5,969 nt of DNA, taken from the NCBI GenBank assembly GCA_030040215.1, contig JASHUD010000139.1:1-5969 (forward strand), written 5' to 3'. The stretch comes from Methylovirgula sp. GTDB taxonomy: Bacteria > Pseudomonadota > Alphaproteobacteria > Rhizobiales > Beijerinckiaceae. Of the stretch, positions 1 through 5,481 are shown in pieces. The stretch's first letter is position 1. Each line of letters begins with the position of its first letter. A model generated the notes under the pieces. The model had not been told where the DNA came from. It was given only the letters and a program-made list of their open reading frames with translations, and ran no database searches. The translations under genes were made by a program, and so were the position numbers.

Positions 1-474
1 ATGGGAGCGGTCGTGGACGGCTCCGCGCCGCTCGTGGTGCGCAACGAGGAAATCGTCAAGCTCGCGAGGGTTTCCGACGCGGATTTCGCCGCCGTTCGCG
101 ATCACGAGCTTGGCGAAATCAAGCGGCAGCGGATGCGCTACGTCGGAAAGCGTTTGCATCCCGATTTGCAAGGTCGAACGGTGATCGTCGTCGACGACGG
201 AATCGCAACCGGCGCAAGCGTCCGCGCCGCCTTGCGCGCCGTGCGGCGCCAAAAACCAAGCCGGCTGATCTTGGCCGTCCCGGTCGCGCCGACATCGACC
301 TTGGAGGAACTGCGCGGCGAAGCCGACGAGATCGTCTGCCTCGAAAGCCACGAACCGTTCGAGGCGGTCGGCGCCTATTACGCGGATTTCGGGCAGACAT
401 CCGATGAGGAAGTCACCGCCTTGCTCGCCGCCTCGCCCCTCGAACCACCAACTGCGACCGCCGGCACACGTTGA
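1..474 (+). CDS. Phosphoribosyltransferase-domain protein, 5' end outside the window
   Basis: Type I phosphoribosyltransferase fold. The signature is the PRPP-binding loop VIVVDDGIATGAS at residues 61-73 of the visible part: two acidic residues followed by the Gly/Thr-rich phosphate loop after a hydrophobic strand. Whole family members are about 210-230 residues and begin with a strand and a Leu-Pro-Arg-Gly-Gly loop, which is missing here. The ATG at base 1 (MGAVVDG) aligns with an internal segment of the family, so it is probably an internal Met and the gene starts upstream. The middle (residues 26-50) is the charged helix rich in Glu, Lys and Arg typical of this stand-alone group. The substrate is not known for this group; they often sit beside stress genes, which fits the ribosome-associated protein that follows after 35 bases. 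Family assignment is firm; function is not. Confidence 0.88.
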   Translation: MGAVVDGSAPLVVRNEEIVKLARVSDADFAAVRDHELGEIKRQRMRYVGKRLHPDLQGRTVIVVDDGIATGASVRAALRAVRRQKPSRLILAVPVAPTSTLEELRGEADEIVCLESHEPFEAVGAYYADFGQTSDEEVTALLAASPLEPPTATAGTR

Positions 475-509
475 TCGCGCGCCGCTCGTCGCAACAAACA
501 GGAAGTGCC

Positions 510-848
510 ATGCAAGTACCGCTCGAAATCGCTTTCCGCAATTGCCAGCCTTCGGACGGCGTCAAGGCGGAGATCGAGGAAGAAGCAAAACGGCTGGAAA
601 AATTCTACGATCGCATTACGAGCTGCCGCGCGACGGTGATTGCGCCGAATAATCACCATCGCCACGGCATCCCGTTCAAGATCGACCTGCGAGTCACGAT
701 GCCGGGCCGCAAGGAGATCGTCGTCAGCAAGACGCACGATGACGTGAAGGAGCACGAGCACCTCACGGTGGCGATCAAGGATGCGTTTGCCGCCGCGCAA
801 CGCAAGATCGAGGACGCGGTGCGCGAAATGCGCGCCGAGATCAAGTAG
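510..848 (+). CDS. HPF/RaiA-family ribosome-associated protein (short form)
   Basis: A 112-residue protein of the sigma-54 modulation/hibernation-promoting factor family. Members bind the 30S decoding region and silence or protect ribosomes in slow growth and stress. It begins MQVPLEIAFRNCQPSD, the usual N-terminus of the short proteobacterial subgroup, followed by the helix EIEEEAKRLEKFYDRI (about residues 22-37), a strand with Cys-Arg (SCRATV), a His-rich turn (NNHHRHG, about 47-53), and a C-terminal helix starting EHEHLTVAIKDAF (about 84-96). There is no C-terminal dimerisation domain, so it is not long HPF. The start at 510 is chosen because AGGAAG lies at 500-505 and the family N-terminus begins there. 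An in-frame TTG at 471, overlapping the upstream stop, would add 13 unrelated residues. It is probably co-transcribed with the phosphoribosyltransferase gene. Whether it drives hibernation or only protects ribosomes cannot be told from sequence. Confidence 0.92.
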   Translation: MQVPLEIAFRNCQPSDGVKAEIEEEAKRLEKFYDRITSCRATVIAPNNHHRHGIPFKIDLRVTMPGRKEIVVSKTHDDVKEHEHLTVAIKDAFAAAQRKIEDAVREMRAEIK

Positions 849-895
849 TATCAAAGGCTTAACGGCGACTGAGCATTTTTGTCGCGGCTCTGCAA

Positions 896-948
896 TCAAT
901 GTTGACAGTGCCAATATCATCCCGTTATATGGGCGCTGTCAATATTGA
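896..948. repeat. 53-bp imperfect palindrome, operator-like
   Basis: The outer arms are TCAATGTTGACAGTGCC (896-912) and its near-exact inverted copy at 932-948; 15 of 17 positions pair. Pairing continues inward in part (914-917 with 927-930), so about 20 of 26 positions match around a centre at base 922. The right arm also contains the 10-bp perfect palindrome TCAATATTGA (939-948). The element lies between the ribosome-associated protein gene and the small membrane protein gene and overlaps the promoter described separately. Size and symmetry fit a dimeric regulator such as a TetR-type protein, but no regulator gene is visible in the window. Both differences in the outer arms are transitions that still allow G-U pairing in RNA. 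Confidence 0.7.
902..931 (+). promoter_or_regulatory. Putative sigma70 promoter inside the palindrome
   Basis: A perfect -35 hexamer TTGACA lies at 902-907. The -10 is either TTATAT at 925-930 (17-base spacer) or TATATG at 926-931 (18-base spacer). Transcription would start near 937 and lead to the small membrane protein gene at 988. Because of the symmetry, a mirror TTGACA (937-942, minus strand) faces the first one, with TGATAT at 914-919 as its -10. The two promoters would be mutually exclusive and both covered by a protein bound at the palindrome. Confidence 0.55.
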
Positions 949-987
949 GCGGCGCGCTCTTGCCGCTTCGGACAAGAGGGGTCTTCT

Positions 988-1254
988 ATGTCGATCGCAG
1001 ATCGTTTCGATCCGACGCCGGATGCCGGGTTCGTCCGGTTTTACGACCCGCGGACGGCGCGGCGCCAATTTCAGGTTTCGCTGGCGCTCGTCGTGATTTT
1101 GGCGACGGCGGCATTTGCGCTTGGGTTTTTGCTGCCGTTCGACGAGCCGCCGCAACGAGTCGGTCCGCGACCGAGCGCGCATGAAGCGCACTTTGCCATG
1201 GCGCGCGCGATCGACGAACGCGAATTCTGCAACCGCCGCCCGCTGCTCGGCTAA
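988..1254 (+). CDS. Small single-pass membrane protein of unknown function
   Basis: 88 residues that I do not recognise as a named family. A polar N-terminal stretch (about 1-27, Asp/Arg-rich) is followed by one strongly hydrophobic segment (about 28-51, from FQVSLALVVILATAAFALGF into LLPF). A short Pro/Arg/Glu-rich tail of about 35 residues ends in NRRPLLG. A single membrane anchor with an unstructured tail is the best description; by the positive-inside rule the Arg-rich N-terminus (RTARR just before the helix) is probably cytoplasmic. The start is supported by AGAGGGG at 975-981, six bases upstream. Codon use is GC-rich at third positions like its neighbours, which supports a real gene. 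It is the first gene after the palindromic promoter, and the DUF1254 gene follows after about 53 bases, so co-expression is likely. Confidence 0.65.
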   Translation: MSIADRFDPTPDAGFVRFYDPRTARRQFQVSLALVVILATAAFALGFLLPFDEPPQRVGPRPSAHEAHFAMARAIDEREFCNRRPLLG

Positions 1255-1307
1255 AGCGCTTCGCAATCCGTTGCATGAAACAAACTCATTCGCTTCGGGG
1301 GATGAAC

Positions 1308-2798
1308 ATGGAGATGATCGCTCGACAATTCCGCATAGGTCTATGGGCGCTCGCCGCTGCCGTGTTGCCGGTTTCGGCTGCCTACGCGGACGCCGCCCCT
1401 CCGGCGATTTCCGCGCGCGCCTCGCCGCAGCAGATCAAGGCCATGCAGACGTTGGTTCACTCGCTCGCGCTGCAAGCCGCGATGTACGCCGTGCCGATCG
1501 TTGCGATGTACAATTTGCGCAGCACGATTTCGCTCGGGCCCGATGCGAAGGCGCCGCCGGACGAAATTTGGCGAATTGAGAACGTCACGACGCCCGAGAT
1601 CGCGCAGAAGGCCGGTTACGTCACGCCCAACGTCAACGTAGTTTACGGTTTCGGCTTCATCGATCTTGGCCGGCAACCTTTCATTCTCCACGCGCCGGAC
1701 TCGCACGGCCGATACTACATGATCCAAGTCGTCGATATGTGGAGCAACGCCTTCGCTTACGTGGGCGGCGTCGCAACCGGCTATAAAGGCGGCGTCTACG
1801 CATTGGTCGGTCCCGGGTGGCGCGGTGCGCTTCCTGCCGGAGTAAAGCGTATCGATTGTCCGACGCGCTGGGTCGAAATTCAGCCGCGCGTGCATCTCGC
1901 GGGTGAAGCGGATCTGGCAGCCGCGCAGCGGGTGCTGCACGCCATCACCGTGACGGGGCTCGCCCAATACGAAGGCCGGCCCGCGCCGGCGCCAATCTCC
2001 TATCGCTACGCAATCCCGAGGATCAACCCCAAGGTCGCCAGCAGCCAGATGCAGTTTGTCGATCCGCTGCAGTTCTGGGAGATCTTCTCCGCGGCGATGA
2101 ACGAAAACCCTCCGCCGAAGAGCGAGATTAAGTCGGTTCTTCCCCTCTACAAATATCTCGGAATCGAACTCGGAAAGCAATGGAAACGCGAAAGCGTGGA
2201 TCCGCTCATCGCGCAAGAGATGAAACTCGCGGCCGAGGAAATCGGGCCGCTGATGAATCAATCCTTGGCCATCGGCGGCGGATCGGCCAACGGCTGGATC
2301 ATTCCCCCGCCCAATCTCGGGATGCCCGGTGCCGATTATCTGGCCCGCGCCATCGTCGCGGTGTTCGGGCTGACTTCCAACACGCCCACGGAAGCGATCT
2401 ACTACTCCGGGATGCTCGACGGCAATTCCCTGCCGCTGACCGGCGCGAGACGCTATACGATGACGCTCAAGGAGCCGATGCTATATGCAAAACGGATCCC
2501 GCCGGGCTTCTGGTCGATGACGATGTACGACGCCGTCACGTTCTACACCGCTCCCAATCCGATCGACCGCTATGCGCTGGGAAGCGACGACGATCTTACG
2601 CGTAACCCCGACGGTTCGATCACGCTTTACGTGCAGCACGATGATCCGGGTCCGGGCAAGCAAGCGAATTGGTTGCCGGCGCCTTCGGGACCCTTCTATC
2701 TCATCCTGCGCAATTACGCTCCCGCGCCGGAGGTCGTCGAAGCGCTGCAAAATCCAGCCGCTTTCCCAGGGCCACCGCCGTTGATTGCAGTCCATTAG
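1308..2798 (+). CDS. Exported DUF1254/DUF1214 domain protein
   Basis: About 496 residues. An N-terminal Sec signal peptide has a basic start (ARQFR), a hydrophobic core (IGLWALAAAVLPV) and a likely cleavage after AYA at residue 27, so the protein should be periplasmic or otherwise exported. The DUF1254 part is marked by TPNVNVVYGFGFIDLG (about 106-121) and RYYMIQVVDMWSN (about 135-147). The DUF1214 part, in the last 130 or so residues, carries PPGFWSMTMYDA, a later NPIDRYALG, DGSITLYVQHDDPG and NWLPAPSGPFYLILR, all typical. The two-domain order and length match the family. The biochemical role is not established. Start choice: ATG 1308 has a G-rich stretch (1297-1301) six bases upstream and gives a normal signal peptide. 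In-frame ATGs at 1275 and 1302 are possible, but 1275 has no ribosome site. No clear terminator follows. Confidence 0.9.
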   Translation: MEMIARQFRIGLWALAAAVLPVSAAYADAAPPAISARASPQQIKAMQTLVHSLALQAAMYAVPIVAMYNLRSTISLGPDAKAPPDEIWRIENVTTPEIAQKAGYVTPNVNVVYGFGFIDLGRQPFILHAPDSHGRYYMIQVVDMWSNAFAYVGGVATGYKGGVYALVGPGWRGALPAGVKRIDCPTRWVEIQPRVHLAGEADLAAAQRVLHAITVTGLAQYEGRPAPAPISYRYAIPRINPKVASSQMQFVDPLQFWEIFSAAMNENPPPKSEIKSVLPLYKYLGIELGKQWKRESVDPLIAQEMKLAAEEIGPLMNQSLAIGGGSANGWIIPPPNLGMPGADYLARAIVAVFGLTSNTPTEAIYYSGMLDGNSLPLTGARRYTMTLKEPMLYAKRIPPGFWSMTMYDAVTFYTAPNPIDRYALGSDDDLTRNPDGSITLYVQHDDPGPGKQANWLPAPSGPFYLILRNYAPAPEVVEALQNPAAFPGPPPLIAVH

Positions 2799-2844
2799 CG
2801 GTGCGCATTGCAGGGATGTTTGGCTGCCGATTTGGGAACTTTCA

Positions 2845-3213
2845 GGTTGCGGGAGCTCTCCCAAGCTCGCGCCTGACGCACACGACTGGATTTATCTGCC
2901 CGAAACGGCCTTCGCCGATGCCTTTGCGCCGAATGCGCCGCCAGAGGAATTGGCGCTACTGGCTGCAGTTCGGCGGCCGATCTCAGCCGCCTGTATCATT
3001 GTCACCGTCGAATGGTCGCTCTGGAAAGACCCACCGGCCCGGTTCCTTGTGGCGGAACAGGACCATATGATCATTGCCGAGAATCAGCATTTTATCGCTG
3101 TGCGGATGAAGGCTAACGTACGCTCGCATCCGGTTGATCACAGCCCGCTCGTGACAGCGCCTTCCGAGGTCTTGGCTATCATTCGCGCGATGGATGAGGT
3201 GGCTGCGGGCTAA
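2845..3213 (+). pseudogene. Relic of an alpha/beta hydrolase: C-terminal half only
   Basis: The open frame (it extends back to a TTG at 2785 inside the end of the DUF1254 gene) reads as the C-terminal half of an alpha/beta hydrolase. It contains WIYLPETAFADAFAPNAPPE (lid/cap region), LLAAVRRPISAAC, then WKDPPARFLVAEQDHMI, where the Asp of EQD sits at the usual catalytic-acid position. It ends with VRSHPVDHSPLVTAP, whose DHSP His fits the catalytic base, and a final helix. The N-terminal half with the HG oxyanion motif and the GxSxG nucleophile elbow is absent, and the frame joins directly to unrelated sequence before 2845. No convincing ribosome site or ATG is seen. I read this as a 5'-deleted gene; a short expressed fragment cannot be excluded but would lack the nucleophile. 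Confidence 0.72.
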
Positions 3214-3325
3214 CTGTATCTGTTTCTCAGGCACGGAATCCTCGAAACCACACCTGTCCGCGTTGCCCCGATGGTTCGGGTGACAAGGTGCTTTGGAATT
3301 TCTGCTTTCGCTAACCTCACAAGGG

Positions 3326-3606
3326 ATGAGCATCAAACCGCTGCTGTGGACGGTTCAACATTTTCTATCGCGAAGCCGGCGAATGCGGTGCGCCGAAGCT
3401 GCACCTGTTGCATGGCTTTCCGAATTCGAGCCATATGTTCCGCGATCTCATTCCGCGGCTGGCCGATCTTCATATCGTCGCGCCAGACCTGCCCGGATTT
3501 GGCCGCCCGCTTCACTGAAGTCGTCGGCTGCGACCGCTGCGCAATCTATATTTTCGATTACGGCGCGCCGTCCAATCGAAATTGGGTCGCCATATTGGCA
3601 AGATAA
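3326..3606 (+). pseudogene. Relic of an Asp-nucleophile alpha/beta hydrolase (dehalogenase/epoxide hydrolase-like), N-terminal part with frameshifts
   Basis: Pieces of one hydrolase appear in successive frames. ATG 3326 opens with MSIKP. A VDG in another frame (about 3346-3354) then leads, after an apparent one-base loss near 3355, into the frame 3351-3515. That frame reads FNIFYREAGECGAPKLHLLH, then GFPNSSHMFRDLIPRLAD and HIVAPDLPGFGRP, and stops at 3516. A third frame (3511-3603) continues FTEVVGCDRCAIYIFDYGAP and stops at 3604. HGFP is the oxyanion-hole motif. DYGAP is the nucleophile elbow, with Asp in place of Ser as in haloalkane dehalogenases and epoxide hydrolases. About 20 residues expected between DLPGFG and FTEVVG are missing, as is the whole C-terminal half. 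It is therefore clearly non-functional. It comes from a different hydrolase subgroup than the relic upstream, so the two are not halves of one gene. Confidence 0.78.
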
Positions 3607-3622
3607 CCGCTTGTGGTAAGAT
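3595..3622 (+). promoter_or_regulatory. Putative sigma70 promoter for the fluoride riboswitch and hyf genes
   Basis: TTGGCA at 3595-3600 (one mismatch to TTGACA), a 16-base spacer, then TAAGAT at 3617-3622 (four of six to TATAAT). The start would be near 3629, only about five bases before the riboswitch aptamer, which is the right geometry for a leader RNA. The promoter lies in the 3' end of the decayed hydrolase gene. Confidence 0.5.
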
Positions 3623-3633
3623 CGGCGGCGATA

Positions 3634-3683
3634 GAGGCGATGGAGTTCGCCATAAGTGCCCGCCGGGGCTAATGACTCCTACG
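3634..3683 (+). promoter_or_regulatory. Fluoride riboswitch aptamer (crcB motif)
   Basis: The sequence matches the crcB-motif layout in order. GGCG (3636-3639) forms the pseudoknot with CGCC (3648-3651). The conserved GATGG follows at 3639-3643. Stem GGAGT (3642-3646) pairs with ACTCC (3675-3679). The ATAA linker is at 3652-3655. The internal hairpin GCCC (3658-3661)/GGGC (3666-3669) has a four-base loop. The conserved CTAATG follows at 3669-3674 (CTGATG is the commoner form) and TAC at 3680-3682. This class binds fluoride through magnesium ions and usually turns expression on when fluoride is present. It usually precedes crcB or eriC-type fluoride exporters; here the next recognisable gene is hyfC. 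Every expected pairing and nearly every conserved base is present, so the class is firm; the regulated gene is inference. Confidence 0.93.
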
Positions 3684-3718
3684 ATCGCCCCGCCCAAATC
3701 AGAGCGGGACACGTAGGA
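3677..3718 (+). promoter_or_regulatory. Riboswitch expression platform: Shine-Dalgarno-masking hairpin
   Basis: TCCTACG (3677-3683) is exactly complementary to CGTAGGA (3712-3718), and inside it CCCGC (3689-3693) pairs with GCGGG (3704-3708) around a ten-base loop. The left strand overlaps the 3' strand of the aptamer stem (ACTCC, 3675-3679), so the two folds exclude each other. The right strand contains AGGA (3715-3718), the ribosome site for an ATG at 3724. With fluoride the aptamer holds ACTCC and frees AGGA; without it AGGA is masked. No U-run follows the hairpin, so this looks translational rather than an intrinsic terminator. Confidence 0.7.
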
Positions 3719-3723
3719 CCGTG

Positions 3724-3843
3724 ATGGCAATGGCTGACGGCAATCGTGCGCTCGTCGGACGAGATTTGATCTGCGCCTTCGTGCCGCAGGGGGTGCGCGC
3801 GGCAGCTCCGCGCTCCGGTCCCGCTCAATTGCGGGGTCAATGA
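3724..3843 (+). CDS. 39-codon leader ORF between the fluoride riboswitch and hyfC
   Basis: ATG 3724, with AGGA five bases upstream (3715-3718), opens a 39-residue frame starting MAMADGNRALVGRD and ending PAQLRGQ. Its TGA at 3841-3843 overlaps the hyfC ATG at 3840, as in translational coupling. The peptide is basic, has no membrane segment and resembles nothing I know. Evidence for translation is indirect: the ribosome site is exactly what the riboswitch platform masks, and the stop falls on the next start. It could be a coupling leader whose product does not matter, the stub of a lost first gene of the operon, or a chance open frame. No similarity to CrcB, or to the HyfB subunit that usually precedes HyfC, is seen. 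Confidence 0.4.
   Translation: MAMADGNRALVGRDLICAFVPQGVRAAAPRSGPAQLRGQ
3797..3835 (+). promoter_or_regulatory. Two GC hairpins, the second masking the hyfC ribosome site
   Basis: GCGCGG (3797-3802) pairs with CCGCGC (3808-3813) around a five-base loop. CCCGC (3820-3824) pairs with GCGGG (3831-3835) around TCAATT. The second stem contains most of the G-run (3833-3836) that is the only Shine-Dalgarno-like sequence before hyfC. A ribosome finishing the 39-codon ORF would unfold both stems. No T-run follows, so they do not look like terminators. Confidence 0.5.
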
Positions 3844-4793
3844 TGGCAGCGCGAATCTTCTACAATCTACTCCAGGTGATTTTCGTCATCGCTTTCGCAC
3901 CGCTGGTCGAAGGCGTCACGACAAAACTGAAAGAAAATCTCCAGTCGAAGCGCGGTCCGAGCGTCTTCCAGCCGTATCGCGATCTCTGGAAGCTCTTTCA
4001 CAAGGACGAGATCATCTCCGATTATACCTCCTGGGTCTTCCGCGCGGCTCCTTATGTAGCGTTCGCCGCGCCGATTTTCGTCGCGCTGCTGATACCGGTG
4101 CTGACGCGATACCCGCTGTTCTTCGCTTTCATGGGCGACATGCTTGGCGGCGGCTTTATTCTGGCGCTCGGCGGCTTCTTTGCGACGCTTGCCGCCGTCG
4201 ATACCGGCAATCCCTATGGTCCGATGGGCGCCAGTCGTACCCGCATGGTCGGCTTTCTCGCCGAGCCGGTATTCATCGTCGTCTTTCTGACCGTTTCCTT
4301 CGTCGCCGGCTCGACCATTCCTTACATCGTGCAGCTTCGTTGGGTGACGCCCATCGCCAATTTCTTCGAGCCTTCGCACATTCTGCTGATGAGCGCCTTT
4401 TTGATGCTGATCCTCGCCGAGGACGGACGCATTCCGGTCGATAGTCCCTCCGGCGCGTTCGAGTTGGCGATGATCGAGCGCTCGAAATCGCTGGAATATT
4501 CGGGACGCGGCGCGGCGCTCATGAAATGGGCGGGCGCCATGAAATTTCTGGTGCTGATTTGCATCTTCCTCAACGTGCTCGTCACGCCGTGGGGCCTGGC
4601 CGCGGGCATGGAACCACTTGAAGTACTTATCGCTATTCCGCTCGTCCTGCTCAAAATTCTCGGCTTCGTTCTGGTTCTCGTCTACATCGAGTCGTCGCTC
4701 GCCAAACTGCGCCTCTTCCGAATCACCGAGTTTCTGGGCGCCGCGTTCGTAATTTCGGTTGTCGCGATGATCACGCGCTTGTCGGAGATTTAA
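3840..4793 (+). CDS. hyfC: Hydrogenase-4/formate-hydrogenlyase-type membrane subunit C (NuoH/HycD family)
   Basis: 317 residues, the usual length of HyfC/HycD and the homologue of complex I subunit NuoH. This subunit anchors the peripheral arm in the membrane and contributes to the quinone/proton pathway. Family marks: LKENLQSKRGPSVFQPYRDL (30-49), the cytoplasmic loop after the first helix; DTGNPYGPMGASR (121-133); AEP (141-143); AEDGRIPVDSP (193-203) followed by ELAMIERSKSLEYSGR (208-223), the conserved Glu-rich loop. About eight hydrophobic segments are visible. The start is ATG 3840 or ATG 3843; the G-run at 3833-3836 is better spaced for 3843, but 3840 gives the ATGA overlap with the upstream 39-codon ORF. 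hyfE follows after nine bases. In the E. coli hyf operon a large NuoL-like hyfB precedes hyfC; it is absent here. The operon lies under a fluoride riboswitch. Confidence 0.93.
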   Translation: MMAARIFYNLLQVIFVIAFAPLVEGVTTKLKENLQSKRGPSVFQPYRDLWKLFHKDEIISDYTSWVFRAAPYVAFAAPIFVALLIPVLTRYPLFFAFMGDMLGGGFILALGGFFATLAAVDTGNPYGPMGASRTRMVGFLAEPVFIVVFLTVSFVAGSTIPYIVQLRWVTPIANFFEPSHILLMSAFLMLILAEDGRIPVDSPSGAFELAMIERSKSLEYSGRGAALMKWAGAMKFLVLICIFLNVLVTPWGLAAGMEPLEVLIAIPLVLLKILGFVLVLVYIESSLAKLRLFRITEFLGAAFVISVVAMITRLSEI

Positions 4794-4802
4794 GAGGCGT
4801 CG

Positions 4803-5480
4803 ATGAGCAGCTCGTCCATGGCCGTAATCTTCGCTCTCGACGCGCTGGCCGGCGCGGTCTTTCTTCTCACCACGCTCGGAGTCGTGGCGAACCGCCAGGT
4901 CCTGGCCTCGTTGCAGCTCTTCATCGCACAGTCGCTGCTGTTGGCGTGCTCGGCGATCCTGCTCGGCATCGCCACCAATTCTCTTCATCTGTTTGCTGTC
5001 GCGGTAATCACGGTCGCCACCAAAACCGTGCTCATACCGTGGGTGCTGCGCCACACCGTCAGCATCGAAGTCTATCGCACTCGTGAAATTGACCGCGTGC
5101 TCAATATACCGAGCTCGCTATTGATCGCCGCAGCGCTGGTCGTCCTTGCTTATGCAGTCGCTAATCCGATGCTCAACGCCGTGCATACGCCGTTTGCGAA
5201 GATCAATCTTCCGCTCGGCATAGCCGCAATGTTTCTCGGCGTCTTCACGGTCGTCGTACGGCGCGAAGCAGTGCCGCAATTGCTTGGCCTGCTGGCGCTC
5301 GAGAACGGCGTGTTCTTCGCCGGCGTCGCCATCGTTCCGGATCTGCCGGTCATCGCCGAGCTCGCCGCCGCGGTGGACGTACCGGTCGTCGCTTTGGTGG
5401 TCGGCATGCTGACGCGCCGCATTCACGTCCGGCTCGGAACGACGTCGGTCGGGCGGCTCGTCGCTTTGCGGGAGGATTGA
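4803..5480 (+). CDS. hyfE: Hydrogenase-4 component E (HyfE, NuoK-like)
   Basis: 225 residues; E. coli HyfE is of similar size. Roughly seven hydrophobic segments: about 7-27, 33-56, 60-82, 104-123, 136-152, 159-178 and 183-204. The third carries a membrane Lys (K74, ATKTVLIP). The sixth carries LLGLLALENGVFFAG, with Glu167 in the position of a conserved NuoK-type membrane carboxylate. The seventh has Glu186 and Asp192. Buried charged residues of this kind serve proton or ion transfer in complex I relatives. The N-terminal half differs from NuoK, which separates HyfE from a true complex I subunit. AAGAGG (4792-4797), overlapping the hyfC stop, is its ribosome site. GGAGG at 5471-5475, inside its own end, serves hyfF. 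It is thus the middle gene of a tightly coupled operon. Confidence 0.9.
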   Translation: MSSSSMAVIFALDALAGAVFLLTTLGVVANRQVLASLQLFIAQSLLLACSAILLGIATNSLHLFAVAVITVATKTVLIPWVLRHTVSIEVYRTREIDRVLNIPSSLLIAAALVVLAYAVANPMLNAVHTPFAKINLPLGIAAMFLGVFTVVVRREAVPQLLGLLALENGVFFAGVAIVPDLPVIAELAAAVDVPVVALVVGMLTRRIHVRLGTTSVGRLVALRED

Positions 5481-5481
5481 C

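Noticed and set aside
471..509. Earlier TTG start for the HPF/RaiA gene overlapping the upstream stop
   Set aside because: The family N-terminus begins at MQVPLEI and AGGAAG is placed for ATG 510.
865..885. GCGAC/GTCGC stem with a T-run as a terminator for the HPF gene
   Set aside because: The stem is only five base pairs and the T-run is in the loop, not after the stem.
378..920. Minus-strand open frame of 180 codons across the phosphoribosyltransferase and HPF genes
   Set aside because: It lies opposite two well-supported genes and has no ribosome site or family match.
1341..2261. Minus-strand open frame of 306 codons
   Set aside because: It is a mirror of the DUF1254 coding frame with GC-rich third positions; the Arg/Asp/His-rich product resembles no family.
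3293..3619. Open frame of 108 codons as an intact gene
   Set aside because: Its product is nonsense in this frame; the hydrolase similarity jumps between frames, which marks a pseudogene.
3797..3835. GC hairpins as an intrinsic terminator before hyfC
   Set aside because: No T-run follows either stem and the second ends directly before the hyfC start.
3867..5054. Long minus-strand open frame of 395 codons
   Set aside because: It is antisense to hyfC and hyfE, its composition is Arg/Asp/Gln/His-rich as expected from the reverse of a GC-biased membrane gene, and it has no recognisable domain.
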